47,535 nt of DNA from Anaerolineales bacterium (GTDB lineage: Bacteria; Chloroflexota; Anaerolineae; Anaerolineales; Villigracilaceae), in NCBI GenBank assembly GCA_030018695.1, contig JASEHI010000011.1, positions 1-47,535 of the forward strand, given 5' to 3'. Below, one piece after another: positions 6,952 through 15,380 of this stretch. Made by a program: the position numbers and the translations under genes. How positions within the stretch are numbered: the first letter of the stretch is position 1; every line of letters starts with the position of its first letter. Below the pieces are notes generated by a model. The model saw nothing but the letters and a program-made list of their open reading frames with translations. It was not told the origin of the DNA and did no database searches.

Positions 6952-7800
6952 ACTCTCCCCACTGACTTCCAGCCACAAATCGCGGAACTTGAGCGCGTCC
7001 ACTTCGAGGACGGGGCTTTCGCACAGGAGGCGGCCTTGCGCGCCACAATCGTGCAGGGCGCGTAAGAGGTTCTTGAAATCCAGGTCGGCCTCTTCCATGA
7101 CCAGGTGTTTCTTCTCGCCTTTCGGTCCGTACGCGATGCCCGACAGGTGGATATGCAAATTTCTCATCGCCTCGTCGCCGAGCGCCTGACGATAGGAATC
7201 CAGCGCACGCAGCCACTCGGCGTAGGTATTCATCGCGCCGTCGCCGAGACGGGCGTGCAGGTGGGCAAAGTCAATGCAGGGGATAACGCCCGGAATGGCC
7301 CTGGCCATCTCCAGCGTATCCGCCAGCGAACCGAGCATGGCCGCTTTGCCGCTCGTCTCTGGCCGCAGCGTGACCGGATTGCCGGCGGCGCGCAGTTCGT
7401 CCACGCAGCCTTGCAGGCGCGGAATGGTTACCTTCAACACCTCGTCTGCCGGTCGGCCAAAGTACGTTCCGGGATGGAAGACGATGTCGCTCGCGCCGGC
7501 CAGGTTGCCGAAGTGCGCCGCATCCATGAGATACTTGCGCAAACGCGGCCACTTATCCTCGTCCCCATTCAGGTTGATGTAATAAGGCGCATGAACCGAA
7601 AGCGCCACGCCGCTCTGCGCGGCAGCCTGCTGGATGGCCGCGCAGGCCGTCTCACCGACGCGCACGCCTTGCACCCAGGCCAGTTCGAGCGCATCCAGGC
7701 CGAGGGAAGCGGTGTAATGGATCCCGCCTACTGTGCCGCCGGGCCTGGGCGGGGTGGCCGCGGGAGAACCGACGGTGCCAAATTTGAAAGAGAGAGCCAT
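6934..7800 (-). CDS. nfo: Endonuclease IV-like AP endonuclease / xylose isomerase-fold TIM barrel protein
   Basis: 288 aa, the usual size of endonuclease IV, which incises DNA at abasic sites using three zinc ions in a TIM barrel. Ligand-type segments appear in order: SVHAPYYINL, FHPGTYFG, RPETSGK, CIDFAHLHARLG, LHIHLSG and LCESPVLEVDALKFRDL. Three in-frame ATGs occur at 7812, 7806 and 7800; the last is preferred because GGAG lies six bases before it. It is downstream of dgkA on the same strand, separated by a repeat array. The symbol is by homology; some relatives are annotated only as TIM-barrel proteins. Confidence 0.8.
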   Translation of the reverse strand: MALSFKFGTVGSPAATPPRPGGTVGGIHYTASLGLDALELAWVQGVRVGETACAAIQQAAAQSGVALSVHAPYYINLNGDEDKWPRLRKYLMDAAHFGNLAGASDIVFHPGTYFGRPADEVLKVTIPRLQGCVDELRAAGNPVTLRPETSGKAAMLGSLADTLEMARAIPGVIPCIDFAHLHARLGDGAMNTYAEWLRALDSYRQALGDEAMRNLHIHLSGIAYGPKGEKKHLVMEEADLDFKNLLRALHDCGAQGRLLCESPVLEVDALKFRDLWLEVSGESSTADG

Positions 7801-7810
7801 ATTCATCTCC

Positions 7811-7873
7811 ATTACGTTTTACGCATTACGCATTACGTTTTACGAATTCGTAAAGCGTGAAACGTAAAACGTA
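7811..7873. repeat. Inverted 7-bp repeat array
   Basis: Nine 7-bp units: attacgt, tttacgc, attacgc, attacgt, tttacga, then attcgta, aagcgtg, aaacgta, aaacgta. The second half is the reverse complement of the first, so the whole folds as a hairpin between dgkA and the endonuclease gene. Confidence 0.8.
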
Positions 7874-7876
7874 AGC

Positions 7877-8263
7877 TCATCGGCCAATCAAGCCCTGCAA
7901 CCTCCCCCACAGCGGCGGGCCGAGGATGAGCAGGCCGACCAATATGGATGTCAGCGCGGCGATCAGCACGGCGGCCGCGCCCACGTCCTTGCCCACTTTT
8001 GCCAGTGGGTGATGGCGCGGACTGGCCAGGTCCACCACCGCTTCGAGGGCGGTATTTACGAACTCGGCCGACCAGACCAGCGCGATGACGAGTAAAAGCA
8101 CCGCCCAATCGCGCGCCGGCAACCTGAGCCAGACAGCCAGGACGATCACCGCGCTGGTGACAAGAGCATGGATCCAGGCGTTGCGCTGCGTGCGGATAAC
8201 GTACCACCAGCCACGCATGGCGTGGCCTAAGGAACGGATGCGGGAGAGGAAGAAATTCTTCAT
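7877..8263 (-). CDS. dgkA: Diacylglycerol kinase / undecaprenol kinase
   Basis: A 128-aa integral membrane kinase with three predicted helices (about residues 32-50, 55-72 and 96-116). The diagnostic motif is present: EFVNTALEAVVDL followed by HPLAKVGKDVGAAAVL, which carries the catalytic glutamate and nucleotide-binding residues. The Gram-positive type usually phosphorylates undecaprenol. Its position right after ybeY matches the conserved pgpH-ybeY-dgkA string. A 55-bp gap containing a repeat array separates it from ybeY. Confidence 0.93.
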   Translation of the reverse strand: MKNFFLSRIRSLGHAMRGWWYVIRTQRNAWIHALVTSAVIVLAVWLRLPARDWAVLLLVIALVWSAEFVNTALEAVVDLASPRHHPLAKVGKDVGAAAVLIAALTSILVGLLILGPPLWGRLQGLIGR

Positions 8264-8265
8264 AG

Positions 8266-8328
8266 AGACTGGAGAGTAGAGAGTAGAGAATAGTGATTCG
8301 TGGATGATTCTCGAATCTCTACTCTCGA
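8266..8328. repeat. Inverted 7-bp repeat array at the ybeY 3' end
   Basis: Units gagagta, gagagta, gagaata are followed by the inverted TCTCTACTCTC. The array runs into the last three codons of ybeY, so the C-terminal residues and stop of that protein lie in repeat DNA. A related sequence, agaatagagat, occurs twice at 38450-38486. Confidence 0.7.
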
Positions 8329-8774
8329 ATTACCGATATAGGCACACCGATATGTTCCAGGACTTCAGCCTGAGCAGCCCACATGCGGGCTTTTTCCTCC
8401 ACCCCGGCGTGGTCATGACCGAGCAAATGCAGCACGCCATGCACCACCAGCAATTGTAACTCGGCTTCCAGTGCGTGACCTCCCGCTCGCGCTTGCGATT
8501 CGGCGCGCGGGAGTGAGATGAGGATATCGCCCAGGTAGCGACGCCCGGTCTCCGGGTCGGTTTCGTCCGCCGGAAAAGAAAGCACGTCCGTCGCGGCGTC
8601 AATGCCGAGGAATTCCCGGTTGAGTTCCCGAAGCTGGGAATCGCCGGTCAAGACGAGGGTCAGGTCGGCATGCGGGGAGATGGCCTGCTGAGCCAGCGCG
8701 GCCTGTGCCGTCTTTTCGAGAAGGTCAGATGGGAGGGATAACTTAAGGTCAGGGTCAATATCCAGGAAGATCAT
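8319..8774 (-). CDS. ybeY: Endoribonuclease YbeY (rRNA maturation factor)
   Basis: A 151-aa zinc endoribonuclease involved in 16S rRNA 3' processing and ribosome quality control. The zinc triad motif is explicit: HGVLHLLGHDH (H3 metal site), preceded by the conserved ATDVLSFP and GDILIS segments. The start overlaps the end of pgpH by 4 bp (ATGA), implying translational coupling, as in many Gram-positive genomes where these two genes are adjacent. Confidence 0.95.
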   Translation of the reverse strand: MIFLDIDPDLKLSLPSDLLEKTAQAALAQQAISPHADLTLVLTGDSQLRELNREFLGIDAATDVLSFPADETDPETGRRYLGDILISLPRAESQARAGGHALEAELQLLVVHGVLHLLGHDHAGVEEKARMWAAQAEVLEHIGVPISVIRE

Positions 8775-10903
8775 TTCCGTTTCTTCAAAGCGGCTGCTAC
8801 TGGGGATGTGGGTAGTGCCTCTGCAGCCGGTCGTTCCCGAGGATATTCCAGGCGCGGGTGATAGGTACCGCGCAGGGTGGTTAAAAAGGACTCGGTCACT
8901 TCCTGTAGATCCTGCTGGGTGAGGGGGGTATGCGCTAACTGGCCGGCCTGCTGGCGGTTTTCGATCACACTGCGGACGATAGCGAGCAGGTCCTCATCAT
9001 TCTTGGGATGCTCGGAACGCGCCCGCGCTTCCACCCCATCAGCCAGCATCAACAGGGCGGTCTCGCGCGAGCGCGGCGGAGTCCCGGGATAGCGGTATTT
9101 CTCGATGTCAACCTGATCACGTTGATCGCCAGCCGCCTCCAATGCAGAATTGTACTGGTAACGAGTGACCAGGGTGCCGTGATGCTCGGAGATAAAGTCG
9201 TGGATGCGGCTCGGCAGGCGGTGCTTCCTGGCAAGTTCCAACCCATCCGTGACGTGGCGGATGATGGTCGCTGCGCTGATAGCCGGGTCCATGTCTGTAT
9301 GCGCATCAATCTCGTCAGGCGGCTGGTTCTCGACAAAAAAAAGCGGGTTGGTGGACTTTCCGATGTCATGAAAAACTGCGCCGACACGCGTCAACAGGGC
9401 GTCGGCATGGATGCGTTCGGCGGCCTGCTCAGCCAGGTTAGCCACCTGCAGGCTGTGTTGGTAGGTGCCGGGAGCGCGCTGGAGGAAGTATTTTAGCAGG
9501 GGGAAATCGGGGCGGGAAATCTCAAGCAATTGCAGCGCAGTGGTCAGGCCCAAAAATTGAGCCAGCAGGTACTGGGCGGGTAAAGCCAGACTGGCAGAGG
9601 CCACACCCATGAAGGCCGCCGCGCCGATCAATGAAGCGACGCCGATCCAGTCGGTCGTGGTGAACGGCAGGCGATAAGCGACCACCATGGCCGCGCCTGC
9701 AATGGCAATCGCCCCGGCTGCCCACAAGAAATTCCCCAGCCGGCGGGCTTGTCCCAATGTCAGCACGCCGCACAGGCTACCCAGAATGTAATAAGGCATC
9801 AGGCCGAGGGCGTCGGGCATGCCATAAGCCGCCAGGGCGCTCAGGAGCAGGGAAAAGACCATCCCACTTTCCATCCCGAAAAGGGCCGAAACCAGCAGGC
9901 CAAAGGCGGGTAACGGATAGAGATATGGCACTAGCGTACGATTGGGGAGCATTACACGCGCCCCAAAGAGGAAAATCAAAAACAGCATGGAAAGCAGGAT
10001 CAAGCCGCGCAGATCGGCCAGCACCGGAGAGCGGCGACGGAAAAAATACAGGGTTGTGAAAGCAGCCTGCAGCAAGACCAGCGCGGCAGATCCGATGTAA
10101 TCGAGCGTCCGATCCTTTGGGCGAATCAGACCCAAATTGGTGAGGGCTTCAAAATCCGCAGCGGAAATAACCTGGCCGCTGGATACGATCATTTGCCCCT
10201 TGGCATAAGACTGGGTAACCTGCGGGACGGCCTCCCGCGCCGCCTGGCGGGCAGCCTGGGTCAGTTCCGGGCTATAAAAACTATTGGCCGCGACGAGCGG
10301 CGAAGCCAGGGCGACAACCAGCGCGGCTTCTTCTTCGGTCAAAGTGAAACTGACCATGGAGGGCAGATTTTGGCGAACGCTCTCCAGATCATCCGTGCGG
10401 ATCGGGTTGCGCATCACCCGCTCGAGCACATTCAGGGCTTCACTCTGAACGTTATCCCACCGCGTGGATGAAATTGCCAACAGGTATTCGATGGATCTAG
10501 ACGAGAGGCTGCTCTCTGCCAGGGCAGCCAGGTCGGCCTTTTTCTGGCCGGGCGTTGCAAAGGTATCTGAACGCACTGAAGTGATGAAGCTCAAAATCCC
10601 GCTTAATTTTTCAAGTTGGCCGCGAGCGATAAGTGGGTCCGCGGGCGCGTAGACAGGTTCAACGGCCCGTTCTGCCGCGGCGCGCGCTTCATCTGTTTTT
10701 ATCTGGCTGACGTAGCGAATATCGCCCGGCGCGCGCAGGTCTTGCGGCGAAACGTCACCCGCCTCGAGCAGCAAGGTAGCCTGGCGAAGCGACCACGGCT
10801 GAACGAGGGCGATGAAGGCCAGAATACTGATGCAGACCAGAAGAACGACCGAGAGGAAATTCTGCCGGGAGGAGGAGCGCGGCGCGGGCCGGGAGGTTAT
10901 CAT
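8771..10903 (-). CDS. pgpH: Cyclic-di-AMP phosphodiesterase PgpH-type (7TM-HD)
   Basis: A 710-aa membrane protein. One helix (about residues 17-38) precedes an extracytoplasmic 7TMR-HDED-type domain (about 40-265), then about seven transmembrane helices (275-480) and a C-terminal HD domain with HSLQVANLAEQAAERI, the metal-binding FHDIGK, a SEHHG histidine pair and the aspartate of LMLADGVEARAR. PgpH hydrolyses c-di-AMP in Listeria. The ATG at 10903 has a weak AAGGA upstream. It is translationally coupled to ybeY and lies downstream of yqeY; the phoH gene usually found before it is absent. Confidence 0.92.
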   Translation of the reverse strand: MITSRPAPRSSSRQNFLSVVLLVCISILAFIALVQPWSLRQATLLLEAGDVSPQDLRAPGDIRYVSQIKTDEARAAAERAVEPVYAPADPLIARGQLEKLSGILSFITSVRSDTFATPGQKKADLAALAESSLSSRSIEYLLAISSTRWDNVQSEALNVLERVMRNPIRTDDLESVRQNLPSMVSFTLTEEEAALVVALASPLVAANSFYSPELTQAARQAAREAVPQVTQSYAKGQMIVSSGQVISAADFEALTNLGLIRPKDRTLDYIGSAALVLLQAAFTTLYFFRRRSPVLADLRGLILLSMLFLIFLFGARVMLPNRTLVPYLYPLPAFGLLVSALFGMESGMVFSLLLSALAAYGMPDALGLMPYYILGSLCGVLTLGQARRLGNFLWAAGAIAIAGAAMVVAYRLPFTTTDWIGVASLIGAAAFMGVASASLALPAQYLLAQFLGLTTALQLLEISRPDFPLLKYFLQRAPGTYQHSLQVANLAEQAAERIHADALLTRVGAVFHDIGKSTNPLFFVENQPPDEIDAHTDMDPAISAATIIRHVTDGLELARKHRLPSRIHDFISEHHGTLVTRYQYNSALEAAGDQRDQVDIEKYRYPGTPPRSRETALLMLADGVEARARSEHPKNDEDLLAIVRSVIENRQQAGQLAHTPLTQQDLQEVTESFLTTLRGTYHPRLEYPRERPAAEALPTSPVAAALKKRK

Positions 10904-10951
10904 CTCATTCGATTCCTTGATGACGGCGACAATACTTCCCGATTCTTACCC

Positions 10952-11398
10952 CTACTTCTGAAGCAACTGCCGGACGAGCTGGCTGACCTGGTCGCCTGGG
11001 GCGCGGCCCTGGATGCGCGGGACGAGTAATTTCATCACCTTGCCCATATCGCTCGGAGAGGCCGCGCCGGCGTCGGCAATGGCGGCTTCGACCAGCGCCT
11101 TAAGTTCGTCCGCGTTGAGCGCCTGCGGTAGGAACGCGTTGACGACGGCGATCTCAGCCTCAGCCGCGGCGACCAGGTCGGGACGATTGGCCTGGCGCGC
11201 CTCCTCGAGCGATTCGCGGCGCGTCTTGATCTCCTTTTGTAGGATGGCCAGCACGGCGGCTTCGTCCAGGCTGGTCTGACGGTCAATCTCAACCTGCTTT
11301 ATCGCCGCCAGCGCCATGCGGACAGTGCGCTTCTTGACCTGGTCCCCGGCGCGCATGGCTTCTTTGAGAGCGTTTTCGAGTTTTGCTTTCGTTTCCAT
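10952..11398 (-). CDS. yqeY: GatB/YqeY domain protein
   Basis: 148 aa, the usual length of stand-alone YqeY. The sequence begins METKAKLENALKEAMRAGD and has the KKRTVRMALAAIKQVEID segment and the tail GKVMKLLVPRIQGRAPG. The domain is the tRNA-binding tail domain of GatB; the free-standing protein has no firmly established role. The start is ATG at 11398, where TATAAT (11410-11405) sits six bases before it, suggesting a leaderless mRNA; a longer in-frame version would read through this promoter. Confidence 0.92.
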   Translation of the reverse strand: METKAKLENALKEAMRAGDQVKKRTVRMALAAIKQVEIDRQTSLDEAAVLAILQKEIKTRRESLEEARQANRPDLVAAAEAEIAVVNAFLPQALNADELKALVEAAIADAGAASPSDMGKVMKLLVPRIQGRAPGDQVSQLVRQLLQK

Positions 11399-11404
11399 GG
11401 CGTC

Positions 11405-11410
11405 ATTATA
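11405..11410 (-). promoter_or_regulatory. Leaderless-type -10 box of yqeY
   Basis: TATAAT on the minus strand followed by GACGCC and the ATG. With transcription starting about seven bases after the box, the mRNA would begin at the start codon. No Shine-Dalgarno is present and no clear -35 is seen. Confidence 0.6.
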
Positions 11411-11447
11411 CCGCGAGACAGCTACTGACCTGAAATGCGGAATCCAT

Positions 11448-14237
11448 TTATGCTTGGGGTTTAATAAATCCCTTGAGTTCATAGATCGCCACCGGCTGGC
11501 TGCGCCCCTTGACCTGCATCGGATCGAGTGGTTTCGCCATCACCTTATCGGCGACAATTTCATAAGTGGCCTGGTCAATCAGGATTTGGCCGGGCTGGGC
11601 GGTGACCTCCAGCCGTTGGGCCAGGTTGACCGTATCCCCAATGGCGGTGTAATTGAACAACTCGCTCGTCCCGACGTTTCCCACCATGGCCTCACCGGTC
11701 GTCACGCCGATGCGGAATTGCAGGCGCTGAGAGCCATCCTCGAGACAAACATCTGCCTGCTGCGAGCGTTCCAGCAAGGATAGCGCCGCCCGCACCGCCC
11801 GTAACGCGTGATCGGGCTGCGGATCGGGCGTGTTCCAGAGGGCCAGCACGGCATCCCCCATGAACTTATCCAGCGTGCCTTCCTCTTCCAGAATGGCCTG
11901 CGCGGCCAGCGAGAGGTAGGAATTCAGCACCTTGAACAATATTTCAGGTGAGGTGACCTCGCTAAAGGGCGTGAAATTGCATAGATCCGCAAACAGGATC
12001 GTGACCACCTGCCGCGTCCCATCCAAACGCAGGTGACTCGGATCGGAAAGCAGGCGGTCGCGCACGCGCGGCGCCACCATCCGGCCAAAGGTCTGGCGGA
12101 TGCGCTCCTGTTCGGCCTTCAGTTTTCTGCTCTCGGTCAGGTCTTCGAAGACAATAGTCGCGCCTTTGGTTCCCAGGTAGGCATCCCTCAGCGGCGCACA
12201 GGAGAGACGCAGGTACAGGTCGCCGCGCGGCGGCATTTTCTGGGTCACATCCTTGCTCAAAGTGATTGCGCCGTGATCCAGGGCCTCGCTCACGACCATC
12301 TCCAGCTCTTGATTGAAAGATGGCAGAGCATCCGAAAGAGATTTGCCCATCGCTTCAGCAAGCGGTATGCCGAGGATATCCACCGCTGCCTGGTTGAAAA
12401 GGGTGATCTTGCGGCCCAGGTCGGTGGTGATTACGCCGGTGGCGATGGAGGCGAAAATGTCATCCATCAGGTTCTTCATTTCCAGCGTCTGGTCGAGCGT
12501 CCGGCGCAGGTTGGCAAAGAGACGGGCATTCTCCAGCGCCAGCGTGGACTGTCCGGCGACGGTGGTGAGGAAGTCCAGGTCATCGCTCGTGTATGGGTCG
12601 CCGGAGCGGCGCAGGCCGAGCGCCATGAAACCGATCAGCCGGCCCTCGTAACGCAGCGGGACGAAAGCCGAGCAGAACAGTTGCGGGTAGGCTGGCGAAG
12701 CGGCCAGTTCCGGCGGCAGGGAACTGGCCGGCGGGAACCAGACTGCGCCGCTCGCACTTTGCAGGACGCCGACCAGCGCATCGTCAGCTTGGACGACCGG
12801 CCGGTCCGCGCCGCCCTGGGCGTGCGCCTGGTAGACGAGCCGGTCGTCGTCGTACAGGTAGATCAGGAACTCCTCGGGCGCCAGGGCCTGCTGCAACTGT
12901 TCGCGCAGCAGTTGAAGGGTGCGCTCGATGTCGGGCGTGATGACCAGGCTGCTCGAAAGCGTGTTCAGCACGCGGCGGTAATCCGCTGGAGCGCGGTAGA
13001 AGAGACGGTCAATGAGGCGCTGCACCAGCGCGCGCAGGGGCGAAAGTCCCAAGACAAGCAGGAGAAGATAGAGCGCGATCAGCAGAGGGTTATCGGGGTG
13101 GACCACGCCCTGTAGCGCAAACGAGATCAGGGTCAGGAGCGCATAGAAAAGCGCCAGGGCCACAGCGGTCATCAGGGTATAGGTCAGCGCCTTGCTCAGG
13201 ATCAGGTCAACATCCAGCAGGCGATAGCGCAGGATGGCATATGTGACCGTCAGCGGCAGCAGGATGAGCAGCGGGAAGTAGAGCGCGGCGTTGAAGGCCG
13301 GCGGCTGGCTGCTCAAGGCGGTGGGGATCAGGTAGAAGATCATCATCGGCGCGAAGGCGATGGCCGCGCCGAAGACGATCACGCGGCTCTGCTGGCGCAC
13401 CATGGGCGACCGGCCGCGAAAGACGCGCAGCGTCAGCGTGGCAAGGAACAGCAGGATGGTGACGGCCATGTAGGCGTAGCCAACCTGCCAGGTTTGGATG
13501 TAGGCGCGCGGATCGCTGGGGTAGAGCATCTCGCGGGCAGCGGGGATCGCCAGGAGGATGGTGACCGGCCAGGAGGCAAAGCGCAGCAGCGGCCAGCGGT
13601 CTACGAAGGGCATTTGCTGCGGGAAGACCAGCGCCAAATGCACCAGCGCATCGGAGGCGACGAAAAGGCCGAGCGCCCACACCAGCACCGCATGGTGCGA
13701 GGTGTTCATGTCGAAGAAGGTGGCCGTAGCCATGCTGACCGCCGCGGCGAAGGACAGGAACGCCCGCCCGGCGCGCAGATTGCCGCGCAGGCGGTAGGCC
13801 CACATCCCGATCAGCCAGAAGGTCAGGCCAACCAGGTAAGGGATGACGAACAGCGTGACCAGGTCCTTGAGCGGCGCGTGGATGGGCGTCACCTGGATGA
13901 CGTGCGCGCCGCCGTTTTCGTCCACGAAGGCCGCTTCGAGCGGAGCGTAGCCGTTGGCGATCAGGACCGCCTCCACCTGGGCCGCGTCGGCCACCGGCTG
14001 CCCAGCGAGGCGCGTCAATTGGTAGGGCCATTCCGCCCCCTGCCCGGCCGCTGGCCAGTCCTCCGCGCGGATGCTGCTGACGATGTTGTTCGGTTCGAGC
14101 AGCACGCCCAGGAACGGCTGGCGGAACCACTGGTACGCCCAAAAGGGGGTGAGTACCAGCATCGCCAACGCCACACAGGCAGTTGCAAGCGGCAGTAGAT
14201 GGGCTAACCAACCTTCGAATAAGAATTTGGATTTCAT
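11448..14237 (-). CDS. Membrane-bound class III adenylate/guanylate cyclase with GAF and PAS domains
   Basis: 929 aa. Order: an N-terminal helix (about 15-38); a PDZ-like extracytoplasmic stretch (LTRLAGQPVADAAQVEAVLI); about eight membrane helices up to residue 400; a GAF domain (about 430-575); a PAS domain (about 590-700, FASIATGVITTDLGRKITLFN); and a class III cyclase domain (about 730-920). The cyclase shows both metal aspartates (ILFADLCNFTPFSE and KFMGDAVLALW) and the transition-state pair in IGDTVNLAQRLE. The product, cAMP or cGMP, cannot be decided. The ATG at 14237 is nine bases after TATAAT; the longer frame from 14258 contains that box. It is divergent from the cobalamin adenosyltransferase gene. 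Confidence 0.88.
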   Translation of the reverse strand: MKSKFLFEGWLAHLLPLATACVALAMLVLTPFWAYQWFRQPFLGVLLEPNNIVSSIRAEDWPAAGQGAEWPYQLTRLAGQPVADAAQVEAVLIANGYAPLEAAFVDENGGAHVIQVTPIHAPLKDLVTLFVIPYLVGLTFWLIGMWAYRLRGNLRAGRAFLSFAAAVSMATATFFDMNTSHHAVLVWALGLFVASDALVHLALVFPQQMPFVDRWPLLRFASWPVTILLAIPAAREMLYPSDPRAYIQTWQVGYAYMAVTILLFLATLTLRVFRGRSPMVRQQSRVIVFGAAIAFAPMMIFYLIPTALSSQPPAFNAALYFPLLILLPLTVTYAILRYRLLDVDLILSKALTYTLMTAVALALFYALLTLISFALQGVVHPDNPLLIALYLLLLVLGLSPLRALVQRLIDRLFYRAPADYRRVLNTLSSSLVITPDIERTLQLLREQLQQALAPEEFLIYLYDDDRLVYQAHAQGGADRPVVQADDALVGVLQSASGAVWFPPASSLPPELAASPAYPQLFCSAFVPLRYEGRLIGFMALGLRRSGDPYTSDDLDFLTTVAGQSTLALENARLFANLRRTLDQTLEMKNLMDDIFASIATGVITTDLGRKITLFNQAAVDILGIPLAEAMGKSLSDALPSFNQELEMVVSEALDHGAITLSKDVTQKMPPRGDLYLRLSCAPLRDAYLGTKGATIVFEDLTESRKLKAEQERIRQTFGRMVAPRVRDRLLSDPSHLRLDGTRQVVTILFADLCNFTPFSEVTSPEILFKVLNSYLSLAAQAILEEEGTLDKFMGDAVLALWNTPDPQPDHALRAVRAALSLLERSQQADVCLEDGSQRLQFRIGVTTGEAMVGNVGTSELFNYTAIGDTVNLAQRLEVTAQPGQILIDQATYEIVADKVMAKPLDPMQVKGRSQPVAIYELKGFIKPQA

Positions 14238-14246
14238 GAGACGTTT

Positions 14247-14252
14247 ATTATA
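14247..14252 (-). promoter_or_regulatory. -10 box of the cyclase gene
   Basis: TATAAT on the minus strand, nine bases before ATG 14237, with no Shine-Dalgarno in between. The 69-bp divergent gap also holds the promoter of the neighbouring adenosyltransferase. Confidence 0.55.
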
Positions 14253-14294
14253 AGCCACAAGAGTTGCGAAAGGGGATTATTGGTGCAAGGCGAG

Positions 14295-14300
14295 TATAAT
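14295..14300 (+). promoter_or_regulatory. Leaderless-type -10 box of the cobalamin adenosyltransferase gene
   Basis: TATAAT, then TCCAGC, then ATG at 14307. The geometry is identical to that at yqeY, and no ribosome binding site is present. Confidence 0.6.
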
Positions 14301-14306
14301 TCCAGC

Positions 14307-14891
14307 ATGTCCCCCATTTACACCCGCACTGGCGACGATGGCACGACCGGCCTGCTCGGCGAGGGCCGTCTGCCTAAATTCCACCCGCGCCTGGAAACCC
14401 TGGGTACAATTGACGAGGCTTCCGCCGCCCTGGGCCTGGCGCGCGCGCTATGCAAGGCTGAAAAGATCGCCCCCATTTTAATGGAGATACAACGCGACCT
14501 GTACTCACTCATGGCTGAAGTTGCCGCCACGCCGGAGAATGCGGCGCGCTTCCGGGACCTCGACTCGGGTCGCGTGCAATGGCTGGAATCCCAGGCCGAG
14601 GCAGTCTCCGCCGCCCTGCCCCCCCTGACCGAATTCATCCTGCCGGGCGATTCGCCTGGAGGGGCAGCCCTCTCCCTGGCGCGGACGATCGTCCGCCGCG
14701 CCGAGCGGCGCGTCGCCGCATTGCTCGATCAAGGCGAGATCAAAAATCAAGTCTTGCTGCAATACCTGAACCGGCTCTCTTCGCTGTGCTTTGCCCTCGA
14801 GCTGCTCGAAAACCAGCACGCCGGGCAGAAGACCAGCCTGGCAAAACCGCCGATTAGTCCTTCGGTGGGGCGGGTTTCAAACCCGCCTTGA
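14307..14891 (+). CDS. PduO-type cob(I)alamin adenosyltransferase
   Basis: 194 aa. It starts MSPIYTRTGDDGTTGLLGEG, the ATP-binding N-terminus of PduO-type enzymes, and has LETLGTIDEASAALGLARA plus the C-terminal RRAERRVAALL segment with the conserved arginines and EILPGG-like FILPGDSPGGA. It converts cob(I)alamin to adenosylcobalamin. The ATG at 14307 is preferred to an earlier GTG because a TATAAT box lies between them. The last residues (SPSVGRVSNPP) are read from a palindromic repeat, so the C-terminus appears to be an acquired tail. Confidence 0.93.
   Translation: MSPIYTRTGDDGTTGLLGEGRLPKFHPRLETLGTIDEASAALGLARALCKAEKIAPILMEIQRDLYSLMAEVAATPENAARFRDLDSGRVQWLESQAEAVSAALPPLTEFILPGDSPGGAALSLARTIVRRAERRVAALLDQGEIKNQVLLQYLNRLSSLCFALELLENQHAGQKTSLAKPPISPSVGRVSNPP
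14869..14887. repeat. REP-like palindrome at the adenosyltransferase 3' end
   Basis: GGCGGGTTT-CAA-ACCCGCC overlaps the last codons of the gene. It resembles other palindromes here (17270, 44695, 31045) whose arms end in CCGCC-like triplets. Confidence 0.6.
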
Positions 14892-14906
14892 GCAAAAAAG
14901 GATAGA

Positions 14907-15232
14907 ATGACTGGAAATTACAACCTGCTGGCGGTCAAATCTGTGCTGGACGGTTTTATCGCCCTGGCTTTTGCCTCCACCCTCGGCGTTGGCGTCCTAT
15001 TCTCGGTAGTGGTCATTCTCATCATCAGGGTGGACTGAGTTTACTGGCCGCGCAATTGAGTCAAATCGTTGATCCCGCCATGATGAATGAGATGACCGCC
15101 GCGGGTGGGGTCATGCTGCTCGGTTTAGCTATCAGCAGCATGTTGGAGATCAAACCCATCCGGGTAGGCAATTTCCTGCCGGCGCTGGTCATCGCCCCGC
15201 TGATTGTGGCAATACTCGCCCTGTTTAATTGA
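14907..15232 (+). pseudogene. DUF554 membrane protein, C-terminal remnant with frameshift
   Basis: The frame from ATG 14907 reads NYNLLAVKSVLDGFIALAFA and STLGVGVLFSVVVILI, then stops at 15036. Shifting frame near 15025 continues QGGLSLLAAQLSQIVDP, EMTAAGGVMLLGLAISSML and IRVGNFLPALVIAPLIVAI to a stop at 15232. Together these match the C-terminal half of DUF554 (YdfK-like) membrane proteins as I know them; the N-terminal roughly 110 residues are missing. So the gene is both truncated and frameshifted by one base. It lies between the adenosyltransferase gene and the restriction-modification cassette, on the likely edge of an insertion. Confidence 0.75.
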
Positions 15233-15258
15233 AAAGACCCGGCGGGTCTGACGCTTCA

Positions 15259-15273
15259 AAATGAAACACACCC
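15259..15273 (+). repeat. Solitary MITE end
   Basis: AAATGAAACACACCC is identical to the last 15 bases of the MITE copies at 16836 and 31848 and, inverted, to the first 15 of the copy at 22131. No matching left end lies upstream. It sits about 110 bp before the methyltransferase gene and is probably a remnant. Confidence 0.75.
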
Positions 15274-15380
15274 TTATCTAAATATGGATGCTGGCCTGCT
15301 TGTGTCCACACAAAACTGTGAGCGATTCTTTATCGTGATCCGCCGATATGGAGTAGAATGAAAGTGGAGACTATAACATT

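Noticed and set aside
6934..7860. Long plus-strand frames opposite the endonuclease IV-like gene (for example 7105-7860)
   Set aside because: They are complementary to a gene with clear family motifs; the plus-strand translation is Arg/Gln/His-rich without motifs.
12033..13115. A 360-codon frame opposite the cyclase
   Set aside because: The minus strand carries GAF, PAS and cyclase motifs in the same interval; the long antisense frame is a GC-bias effect.
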